Below, one piece after another: positions 7,656-13,725 of a stretch of DNA of 13,725 bases. Numbering within the stretch: the stretch's first letter is position 1; every line of letters starts with the position of its first letter. The notes beneath the pieces were generated by a model. That model saw only the letters and a program-made list of their open reading frames with translations, ran no database searches and was not told the DNA's origin. Origin of the DNA: Ignavibacteriaceae bacterium (GTDB lineage Bacteria; Bacteroidota; Ignavibacteria; Ignavibacteriales; Ignavibacteriaceae); contig JAIOIM010000015.1 in assembly GCA_019912505.1 (NCBI GenBank), positions 1 through 13,725 of the forward strand, in the 5' to 3' direction. The position numbers and the translations under genes were made by a program.

Positions 7656-9149
7656 ATGAAAAAAACAATGCTTACTATTTTGTTTGCATTACTAACCACC
7701 TCCCTGTTTGCCCAGATACCTGTAACTTTCCAGGTAGATATGGGAGTGGCTGTGCATAATCTTGTTTTCGATCCTGCAGCTGATGTTGTGGTGATACGCG
7801 GTAATTTCCAAACCGATGCCGGAGATCCGGGTGGAGATTGGCAAGGTCAATTCTTCCTAATGAGCGATGGCGATGGCGATACAATTTATACTTTTACAGC
7901 AAACTTTCCGACCGATAGCGCCGGTAAAGCTTACGAATACAAATTTGTATTAAATACAGATGGTTGGGAAGGAAGCCCTAATAGACCGTTTACATTAACC
8001 GCTCCTTCTATGACGCTTCCGGTTCACTACTTCAATAACGACAGTATTTATGCTGCAGTAGTTCTCGTTACAAATACAATTGAATTTACTGCTGATCTTA
8101 GCACTGTACTTGGTGTAGGCGCGGGCGGCGCATTCGATCCTGCTCAGGATTCTATGCTCGTTATGGGTCTTAACTGGGATGGACTTGGAACTCTTATCAG
8201 CCCCGAAGCCGATAGAAAATTAGTTCAAGATCCTTTTACCCCAAATATTTTCACTACATCTTTAACCTTCGAGGGCGACATTGTAGATTCAACAAAATGG
8301 AAATTCAAAGCTTTCCCCGATAGCCGTTTTTCTAACACCGGTTGGGAAACAGGCGAAGACAGATGGCATCAATATTTGCCCGATGGAACAACTACAACTT
8401 TGCCTGCGATAGTTCCAAGAATTTATCCTCTTTTTGACGCTTTGCTTAACGATGTTAGCGTTACGTTTAATGTAGATATGAATAATGCAGTTAATCGGTA
8501 CAACAATACACCCATTGATCCTGCTACCCTCGAATTTGTTGGTATGAGAGGCGGAGCTGATTTCTTGGGTTCATGGGATGCCGGCAACTGGACTGTTTCG
8601 GATACTACTACCGGTAACATGAAAGTTTTACAGAACATGGGCAATAACCTTTGGAGCAGAACAGTTGTTGTTGCTGCCGGTACAAATGGCGGTGTTTATG
8701 AATATAAATTTGCAGCAGTTTATCCTTTTGCCGATACTGTAAACGGCGGTTCATCACCCCTTGATAATGAAGGCGGATTTGGAAAAAATCATAGCTTTAT
8801 ATTAAAAGATGGACCTGCTGTTGTTTTGAATAACCTTTTTGGTGTATTTGTTACAGCTGTAAGACAGGTTGATGATCTTGTGCCTTCACAATTCTCACTT
8901 CAGCAGAATTATCCTAATCCGTTCAACCCGGCAACTACTATTAGATACAAAGTTGCTGAGATGGGTCTTGTAACTATGAAAATTTACAATACACTTGGAC
9001 AGGAAGTTGGCGTAATGGTTAACCAGGTTCAAAACCCGGGCGAGTACCAGGTTTCATTTGAACCATACGGTTTATCAAGCGGTGTTTACTTCTATACATT
9101 AACTTCGGGAAGTTTCAATTCTACAAAGAAAATGATTTTGATGAAGTAA
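7656..9149 (+). CDS. Secreted protein with three carbohydrate-binding-like repeats and type A T9SS sorting domain
   Basis: A 497-residue protein exported by the Sec system and probably placed on the surface by T9SS. A signal peptide of 19 residues ends in LFA|Q20. Three related beta-sandwich units follow: about 22-134 (VTFQVDM ... YEYKFVLNTDGWE), 141-256 (IEFTADLS ... WKFKAFPD ... GWETGEDRWH) and 268-398 (VTFNVDMNNAVN ... YEYKFAAVYPF). The YEYKF strand and scattered Trp residues resemble CBM20/CBM48-type starch-binding modules, so glycan binding is a reasonable guess but not shown. Residues 410-497 are a textbook type A sorting domain: QNYPNPFNPATTIRY, then MKIYNTLGQEV, SSGVYFYTLTSG and a final KKMILMK. 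The start has AAGAGGT 5 nt upstream. It is the last gene of the operon, with the terminator 12 nt after the stop. Confidence 0.88.
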   Translation: MKKTMLTILFALLTTSLFAQIPVTFQVDMGVAVHNLVFDPAADVVVIRGNFQTDAGDPGGDWQGQFFLMSDGDGDTIYTFTANFPTDSAGKAYEYKFVLNTDGWEGSPNRPFTLTAPSMTLPVHYFNNDSIYAAVVLVTNTIEFTADLSTVLGVGAGGAFDPAQDSMLVMGLNWDGLGTLISPEADRKLVQDPFTPNIFTTSLTFEGDIVDSTKWKFKAFPDSRFSNTGWETGEDRWHQYLPDGTTTTLPAIVPRIYPLFDALLNDVSVTFNVDMNNAVNRYNNTPIDPATLEFVGMRGGADFLGSWDAGNWTVSDTTTGNMKVLQNMGNNLWSRTVVVAAGTNGGVYEYKFAAVYPFADTVNGGSSPLDNEGGFGKNHSFILKDGPAVVLNNLFGVFVTAVRQVDDLVPSQFSLQQNYPNPFNPATTIRYKVAEMGLVTMKIYNTLGQEVGVMVNQVQNPGEYQVSFEPYGLSSGVYFYTLTSGSFNSTKKMILMK

Positions 9150-9161
9150 TTCTGTGATTTC

Positions 9162-9200
9162 AAAAAAAAAGCCCTGCTGCAAAGCGGGGCTTTTTTGTTT
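9162..9200. terminator. Bidirectional intrinsic terminator between convergent operons
   Basis: The stem GCCCTGC (9171-9177) pairs with GCGGGGC (9184-9190) through one G-U pair, with the 6-nt loop TGCAAA. The stem is extended by A-U pairs from the A run at 9162-9170 and the T run at 9191-9196. On the + strand the hairpin ends in a T tract that stops the four-gene operon; on the - strand the A run becomes a 9-base T tract that stops the two-component operon ending at 9218. Confidence 0.92.
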
Positions 9201-9217
9201 TAAAACGGATTATTCAT

Positions 9218-9919
9218 CTACTCTTCTTCAAACTTATAACCCATACTTCTTATGCTTATTAAATATTTGGGCGCCGAGGCTTCTTCTTCAAAATATTTAC
9301 GCAGCCGGGCTACAAAAATATCCACCGTTCGTGTTTCAACTTCGGGGTTAAGATGCCACACTTTTTCGAGCAACTCTTTACGCGTAACTATTTTTGCCCT
9401 GTTGTCAATAAAATATCTCATAACCATAGCTTCGTGCGGGGTAAGCCTAAAACTTTCTCCGGCATGCGAGCACTCAAGAGTTTCAAAATTAATTTGGTTA
9501 CTGCCAAATTTATAAGTTTTGTTTCCATCCAGCAACTCTCTGTACCACGATTTCCGTTTCAACATTCCTTTTACACGAAGTAAAAGCTCTTCCAGGTGAA
9601 ACGGTTTTGTAAGATAGTCATCGGCGCCAACTTCAAGACCCTTTATCCTATCCACTGCCGCAGTTCGGGCGGTCAGCATTAATATTGGCATTTGGGGGTA
9701 TTTGTGTCGCACAATTGCTGCAATCTCAAATCCATCAAAATAGGGGAGCATTATATCAAGAATAATTAAGTCAAACTTATTTTCTTCAAACAACTCTAAA
9801 GCTTCTTTACCATCCTTAGCTCTAACTGCTTCATAACCTTCCTCATTCAGATTAAACTCAAGACCTATTGCCAGATTATCTTCATCTTCAACCAGCAATA
9901 TTTTTTCTTTATCGTTCAT
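9218..9919 (-). CDS. OmpR/PhoB-family response regulator
   Basis: A 233-residue DNA-binding response regulator. The receiver domain (about 5-120) has the acidic pair E11/D12, the phospho-acceptor Asp55 in LIILDIMLPYFDG, Thr83 in MLTART and Lys105 in YLTKPF, so every residue expected for phosphorylation is present. The winged-helix output domain (about 135-231) has the LTPHEAMVMRYF helix, the recognition helix RTVDIFVARLRKYF (197-210) and the wing ISIRSMGYKF. Length and layout are normal for the family. CTCCGG at 9925-9930 reads as CCGGAG on the coding strand, 5 nt before the ATG. The gene follows the histidine kinase by 11 nt, so it is almost certainly that kinase's partner. Its target genes are unknown; the convergent envelope operon next door is only a positional candidate. 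Confidence 0.95.
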   Translation of the reverse strand: MNDKEKILLVEDEDNLAIGLEFNLNEEGYEAVRAKDGKEALELFEENKFDLIILDIMLPYFDGFEIAAIVRHKYPQMPILMLTARTAAVDRIKGLEVGADDYLTKPFHLEELLLRVKGMLKRKSWYRELLDGNKTYKFGSNQINFETLECSHAGESFRLTPHEAMVMRYFIDNRAKIVTRKELLEKVWHLNPEVETRTVDIFVARLRKYFEEEASAPKYLISIRSMGYKFEEE

Positions 9920-9930
9920 AATAACTCCGG

Positions 9931-10938
9931 TTATACATTAGTTGTTAACTTTATTTTTCTTTTAAATAATTTCTTAAAAAATCTTCCGGATGATTGTTGG
10001 TAAACCGGGAGTTCTATTTTAAAAGTGGAGCCTTTGGCAGTTCCTTCGCTTAAAACAGAAATTTTACCGCCGTGACTTTTTATTATTTCTCGTACCCAGT
10101 ATAATCCAAGTCCGGTACCTTTAACAGTCGGCGAGTTTTTATCCGCAACTCTATAAAATTTATTAAATATTTTTTTAAGTTCGTTTTGAATTATCCCGAT
10201 GCCGTTATCTTTAAACTCAACAATAATTTTCTTATCGAGTTGCTTCAAAGATACCTCGATATTAACCGAGCCGTTTGTGTATTTTATAGCGTTATCGAAC
10301 AGATTATCGAAAACTATACCCATTGCTGTTTTATCCATCAATGACAATGAACTTAGTGAGCCGCTGATAGAAAAACGGTTTGGGTTTATATTAAATTGTT
10401 CAACAGAAGTGAGTAAAAGTTTTCTTAATGTCTTATCGGTATCGCAAACAACATAATTATGGTCGAGTCGTTTTTGCTCGAGTGCGGAAATCTCTAAAAT
10501 TGAATTTATTAATTTTTTTAATCGGCTGGCGTCCTTCATCATCAACTTATAAAATTCATCTCGCCTTTGCAGGGACACATCGCGGCTGCTTAATGTTTCT
10601 AAATATAATTGTATTGATGATAAAGGTGATTTCAATTCGTGGGTTACGGTGGAAATAAAATTATCGTACAGGCGCGTCATTTTTAACTGAACATTCAACT
10701 GTCTAAAAATGAATGACATGCTGAACGAAATAGCCACAAGCAAAACTATACCGCCAACTAACGCAAAAACATTTTTCCCATCGTATAAAATTTGCGGTGA
10801 AAGCTGATCGCCTACCTTCTCGAAAATAATGTAATTGGATACATACCAGTATATCCACAAACCAAGAAGGCACAGCCAGAATAACTGGGCTATAACAAAA
10901 ATGGTTATATGCGCTATTAAATTGTTCGAACGTTTCAT
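9931..10938 (-). CDS. Membrane-bound sensor histidine kinase with minimal sensor region
   Basis: A 335-residue kinase, the first gene of a two-gene operon with the response regulator. Two membrane segments (about 8-34 and 57-78) flank a loop of only about 20 residues, and no HAMP or PAS domain precedes the dimerisation helices. The phosphorylated His100 lies in STVTHELKSPL. The ATP-binding domain has the N box DNLFDNAIKY (211-220), the G1 box DNGIGI (244-249), an F-type segment IFNKFYRV and the G2 box GTGLGL (274-279), so the catalytic core looks complete. After the usual end of the domain (FKIELPV, about 311) there is a basic tail of about 24 residues, FFKKLFKRKIKL, that could be an amphipathic membrane-contacting helix. 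The purine-rich GGGTAGG sits just before the ATG. The signal is unknown; the short loop hints at sensing within or near the membrane. Confidence 0.94.
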   Translation of the reverse strand: MKRSNNLIAHITIFVIAQLFWLCLLGLWIYWYVSNYIIFEKVGDQLSPQILYDGKNVFALVGGIVLLVAISFSMSFIFRQLNVQLKMTRLYDNFISTVTHELKSPLSSIQLYLETLSSRDVSLQRRDEFYKLMMKDASRLKKLINSILEISALEQKRLDHNYVVCDTDKTLRKLLLTSVEQFNINPNRFSISGSLSSLSLMDKTAMGIVFDNLFDNAIKYTNGSVNIEVSLKQLDKKIIVEFKDNGIGIIQNELKKIFNKFYRVADKNSPTVKGTGLGLYWVREIIKSHGGKISVLSEGTAKGSTFKIELPVYQQSSGRFFKKLFKRKIKLTTNV

Positions 10939-11024
10939 ACCTACCCGGAATAAAAAGGAACTAATTATTTACATCTAAATATCAACTTAAAATTATTTAA
11001 GGGCAAACCGGTGATGTATGGTTT

Positions 11025-11032
11025 TACATTTG
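11025..11032 (+). promoter_or_regulatory. Possible Bacteroidota-type -7 promoter element for the radical SAM gene
   Basis: The 163-nt divergent region 10939-11101 must hold promoters for both the kinase and the radical SAM gene. TACATTTG fits the Bacteroidota -7 consensus TAnnTTTG and would leave a 5' leader of about 60 nt before the ATG at 11102. No matching TTTG is seen at the expected upstream distance, so this is weak. I found no consensus match for the leftward promoter and nothing else recognisable in this region. Confidence 0.25.
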
Positions 11033-11101
11033 TTTTACAGCAACAAATAAAATTTATCCGTTATATGTAGCGTAACAAAAAATTATTTTTACGGAACTGA
11101 A

Positions 11102-12580
11102 ATGAAAATATTATTAGTATACCCTGAAATTCCACCAACGTTTTGGAGCTTTAAAGATGCACTGAGTATCATATCAAAAAAATCGGCAGAGCCGCCTTTA
11201 GGTTTAATTACTGCTGCGGCAATGCTGCCCGCTGAATGGGAATTAAAACTTATCGATATGAACGTGAATAAACTTAATGATATTAATATAAAATGGGCTG
11301 ATTATGTTTTTCTAAGCGGAATGAGCATTCAAATAAAATCGTTCAAAGAAGTTATAAAAAGATGCAATGCACTCGGTGTAAAAGTTGTAGCCGGCGGTCC
11401 GCTTGCAACTATTCAACATCACGAGTTCCTTGGCGTTGAGCATTTTGTATTAAATGAAGGTGAAATTACTGTACCTTTATTTTTAGAAGATATAAAGAAT
11501 GGTGAGCCTAAATATTTATATTCGTCCGATAAATTCCCGGACATCACACACACGCCTATACCGCGCTGGGATTTGCTTGATATGAATAAGTATGCTTCAA
11601 TGAGCATTCAGTACAGCCGCGGCTGTCCATACGATTGCGACTTTTGCAGTATAACAATGCTTAACGGAAGGCGCCCGAGAACAAAAAGCGGAGACCAGTT
11701 TATAAAAGAATTGGACAGACTTTATGAATTAGGATGGCGAAGAGATGTATCAATTGTTGATGATAATTTTATCGGCAATAAAAAAAATCTAAAAGATGAT
11801 TTACTCCCAAAGCTGATAAAATGGTCGAAAGAAAAAAAGTACGCGTACAAATTTATAACGGAAGTATCTGTTAATCTTGCCGATGATGATCAACTTTCTT
11901 CGATGCTGATTGAAGCGGGTGTTTACAGCATTTTTGTAGGCATAGAAACTCCGGCTTACGAGGGACTTGAGGAATGCGGAAAATCGCAAAATTTAAAAAG
12001 AGATCTTGTTGAGTCGGTAAAAAAATTACAACGAAAAGGATTTATTGTATCCGCCGGATTTATCGTAGGGTTCGACAGCGACAAGGAAGATATATTCGAG
12101 AGGCAGATAAAATTTATTCAACGGAGCGGAATTGTGGCTGCAATGGTTGGATTGCTTAACGCACCAACAGGCACAAAACTTTTCGAACGACTCCAAAAAG
12201 AAGATAGACTGCTTAAATACTTCAGCGGTGATAATATGGACGGAGCAACTAATTTTATACCGGTAATGAAATACAGCAGTCTTATTGCAGGATACGAAAC
12301 TATTTTACAAACAATATACTCCCGTAAAATATATTATACGCGAGTGATGGATTTTCTAAAAGAATATAAAATGCCCGAATGGAATAACGGTAAAATAAAA
12401 CTGTTTGAAATAAAAGCATTTTTTAAAATAATTTGGCGCATAGGGATAATGGATAACGGCAGAAGGTACTTCTGGAAAACATTTATTTTAAGTTTAATTA
12501 AATATCCTAAAAAGTTTCCAATTGCTATGACGTTTGTGGTTTATGGATTGCACTTTAGACGAGTGGCAGGAGTAATCTAA
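11102..12580 (+). CDS. B12-binding domain radical SAM protein, hopanoid-methylase-like family (substrate unknown)
   Basis: A 492-residue radical SAM enzyme of the cobalamin-binding (class B methylase-like) type. Residues about 1-130 form a Rossmann-like B12 domain: MKILLVYPEIPPTFWSF, PPLGLITAAAMLP, LKLIDMNV and VVAGGPLA. The DxHxxG histidine of classic B12 domains is absent, as is usual in this enzyme class. The radical SAM core starts near 165 with YSRGCPYDCDFCSI, in which Cys175, Cys179 and Cys182 form the CxxxCxxC cluster motif. It continues with VDDNFIGN, VGIETP and AGFIVGFDSD. The last 130 residues resemble the DUF4070-type C-terminus seen in HpnP/HpnR-like proteins. The N-terminal 'TFWSF...PPLGL' block strongly recalls that family, but no hopanoid gene is nearby, so the product could be any methylated lipid or other molecule. 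GGAA sits 5 nt before the start. It stands alone on this strand. Confidence 0.88.
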   Translation: MKILLVYPEIPPTFWSFKDALSIISKKSAEPPLGLITAAAMLPAEWELKLIDMNVNKLNDINIKWADYVFLSGMSIQIKSFKEVIKRCNALGVKVVAGGPLATIQHHEFLGVEHFVLNEGEITVPLFLEDIKNGEPKYLYSSDKFPDITHTPIPRWDLLDMNKYASMSIQYSRGCPYDCDFCSITMLNGRRPRTKSGDQFIKELDRLYELGWRRDVSIVDDNFIGNKKNLKDDLLPKLIKWSKEKKYAYKFITEVSVNLADDDQLSSMLIEAGVYSIFVGIETPAYEGLEECGKSQNLKRDLVESVKKLQRKGFIVSAGFIVGFDSDKEDIFERQIKFIQRSGIVAAMVGLLNAPTGTKLFERLQKEDRLLKYFSGDNMDGATNFIPVMKYSSLIAGYETILQTIYSRKIYYTRVMDFLKEYKMPEWNNGKIKLFEIKAFFKIIWRIGIMDNGRRYFWKTFILSLIKYPKKFPIAMTFVVYGLHFRRVAGVI

Positions 12581-12618
12581 CATCAAAAATGTTTTAATTA
12601 ATAATTGCAGAAATAATT

Positions 12619-12702
12619 CTTCGTGGAACTTAGTGTTGCCTTTGAGTGACTTTGTGGAGCGAAATACAATAATATCTCGAAGCGGTACAAAGTAATACGA
12701 AG
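12619..12702. repeat. Inverted array of short CTTNGTG units phased at 10-11 bp
   Basis: Four top-strand units start at 12619 (CTTCGTG), 12629 (CTTAGTG), 12640 (CTTTGAG) and 12650 (CTTTGTG), so the steps are 10, 11 and 10 bp. After a gap of about 18 bp, three units lie on the other strand: CTTCGAG (12676-12682), CTTTGTA (12686-12692) and CTTCGTA (12696-12702), at exact 10-bp steps. The two arms (12619-12646 and 12676-12702) form an imperfect inverted repeat in which each unit faces its counterpart. The array lies in the convergent gap between the 3' ends of the radical SAM and barrel genes. Similar CTTNGTG strings occur, as I recall, between genes in many unrelated bacteria, but I cannot name a function. 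Apart from this array I see no gene or clear terminator in 12581-12765. Confidence 0.65.
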
Positions 12703-12765
12703 ACTAATGGCGCATTAACATTTGTGCACAAGATGACTTGATAACAGAAGTTGAAAATTTGAATG

Positions 12766-13725
12766 TTAGTTTAATAACTCCCATGCAACGCCGAATCTTA
12801 TACTTCTTTCTACCGCCGGGTAATAAGGCGCAAGATAATATTTAGAATCTAAAATATTTTCGAATGTAAAATATGCTATTGCAGATTTCTGAATTTCGCC
12901 GACTAACATAAAATCAATTCTCTTTGATGCGCTAACAGCGGGCAAGCCGGTTAGAGGAGCGGAATCCATTTCACCTAAGTAATAAAATATAAAGCCGGTT
13001 TTCAAATCGAGATTATCATTAAACAACCTGTCTATATAATACAAACCTCCGGTAAACTGAAACTTTGGGAAAAGATAATATTCATTTTCTTTGTTGTTGT
13101 AAAATGATGATTGTGTCTGCACACTAAAATTCCACATTGTATAATTTAACTGTAACCCTGCGCCGTTTAAACTTCCAAAATTGTAATCCGGTTGATTCGG
13201 CACTCTGCTTACAACAGTAAAATCCTTTCTCGAAAAAAATCTAAACTTCAACAGCAGACGTTCAATATTAAGTTCGGCGCCGACTTCTGTACTTGCTGAG
13301 TTGCCGGATGTTCTGTTCGTCTCGTATATTGAGTAACCAAAGTATAACTTAAAATTATCATAAAGGTTAAATGATAAATCAAATCCGCTGCCGTTTGAAG
13401 ATGTTGTTGAACCTGAATTTAATTCAGTTTCCCCGCTGATTTTATAAAAGAAAGAAGGCGTTAAAAGGCTGTCGGCAAAATATGCCGAAATAATTCCGGA
13501 GGCTGAAAAATTGTTAAACCTATACCAATAATCATTTGAGATTGTAGTATCGGAATTTATAAAACGTAATTTTAAATATTCGTAATCACCGTTTAATTTT
13601 AGTTCGGCAAACGAAACAAGCAGCTTTTGTTTTACGGATGCGCCGGTTACTTCATTTCTAAAAAGAGTATAATTAATTGAAGGGTCAATAATTTCATTTT
13701 GAATAATTTTATGATAGACGTTAGC
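12766..13725 (-). CDS. C-terminal part of an outer-membrane beta-barrel protein, TonB-receptor-like (partial, cut by window edge)
   Basis: Reading the - strand from the right edge, the frame is open from base 13725 to a TAA at 12766-12768, giving 319 residues of a protein whose N-terminus lies outside the window. The whole stretch is alternating aromatic strands and Asn/Ser-rich turns, as in a large barrel: for example FNLYDNFKLYFGYSIYE and FQFTGGLYYIDRLF. It ends in AYFTFENILDSKYYLAPYYP and then RSIRFGVAWELL before the final Asn. The 'N(I/L)LDxKYY..PYYPxxxRxxRFGVxW' ending is typical of the last two strands of TonB-dependent receptors. A TTG inside the frame at 13251 is not a start, since strand-rich sequence continues upstream of it without a break. 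No plug is visible, so another barrel type, such as a porin-like protein, remains possible. Its gene converges on the radical SAM gene. Confidence 0.82.
   Translation of the reverse strand, partial: ANVYHKIIQNEIIDPSINYTLFRNEVTGASVKQKLLVSFAELKLNGDYEYLKLRFINSDTTISNDYWYRFNNFSASGIISAYFADSLLTPSFFYKISGETELNSGSTTSSNGSGFDLSFNLYDNFKLYFGYSIYETNRTSGNSASTEVGAELNIERLLLKFRFFSRKDFTVVSRVPNQPDYNFGSLNGAGLQLNYTMWNFSVQTQSSFYNNKENEYYLFPKFQFTGGLYYIDRLFNDNLDLKTGFIFYYLGEMDSAPLTGLPAVSASKRIDFMLVGEIQKSAIAYFTFENILDSKYYLAPYYPAVERSIRFGVAWELLN

Noticed and set aside
9218..10938. Two-component pair considered as the PorX/PorY regulators of type IX secretion
   Set aside because: The regulator has an OmpR-type winged-helix output, whereas PorX carries a PglZ-type domain; proximity to sorting-domain genes is not enough.
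12581..12602. AACAT-CAAAA-ATGTT hairpin followed by T/A-rich bases right after the radical SAM stop codon
   Set aside because: Only five A/T-rich pairs and an interrupted T tract; too weak to call a terminator with confidence.
12722..12731. Perfect 10-bp palindrome TTGTGCACAA
   Set aside because: Short, single copy, located between two gene ends rather than near a promoter; may well be chance.
12716..12768. TAACATT / AATGTTA inverted repeat overlapping the stop of the right-edge barrel gene
   Set aside because: Seven A/T-rich pairs across a loop of about 39 nt, with no T tract; not convincing as a terminator.

Overview
The window looks like a chromosomal piece of an AT-rich Bacteroidota/Chlorobiota-type bacterium, most likely an Ignavibacteria relative. 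This rests on protein style, not on a marker gene: a secreted protein ends in the YPNPFNP-type C-terminal sorting domain common in Ignavibacteria, a PorV-like outer-membrane protein sits beside it, a TonB receptor carries an N-terminal carboxypeptidase-regulatory-like domain, and the signal peptides end in A|Q as in the Bacteroidetes 'Q-rule'.

Left block (1-9149, + strand): the 3' end of an unidentified gene enters from the left edge and stops 28 nt before a closely spaced series of four genes. These encode a TonB-dependent receptor, an 1178-residue secreted protein with acidic Asp/Asn loops, a fibronectin-like region and a sorting-type C-terminus, a PorV/PorQ-family barrel, and a 497-residue secreted protein with three carbohydrate-binding-like repeats and a canonical type A sorting domain. 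Gaps are about 30 nt with no internal terminator seen, so this reads as one operon. It ends at a strong hairpin (9162-9200) that works in both directions. The inferred theme is an envelope module: a surface receptor with a large partner protein, a surface binding protein, and a possible dedicated type IX secretion (T9SS) shuttle. The substrate is unknown.

Middle block (9218-10938, - strand): a two-component system, histidine kinase first and OmpR-type response regulator second, converges on the same terminator. Divergent from it, across a 163-nt intergenic region, lies a B12-binding radical SAM enzyme (11102-12580, + strand) of the general type that includes the hopanoid methylases. No neighbour identifies its substrate.

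Right block: the 185-nt convergent intergenic region 12581-12765 holds a degenerate repeat of about 7-bp CTTNGTG-like units spaced 10-11 bp apart, followed by three inverted copies. This is the least explained structure in the window. The right edge is occupied by the C-terminal 319 residues of an outer-membrane beta-barrel protein on the - strand; its frame stays open to the window end. I found no tRNA, rRNA, CRISPR array, insertion sequence or prophage genes.
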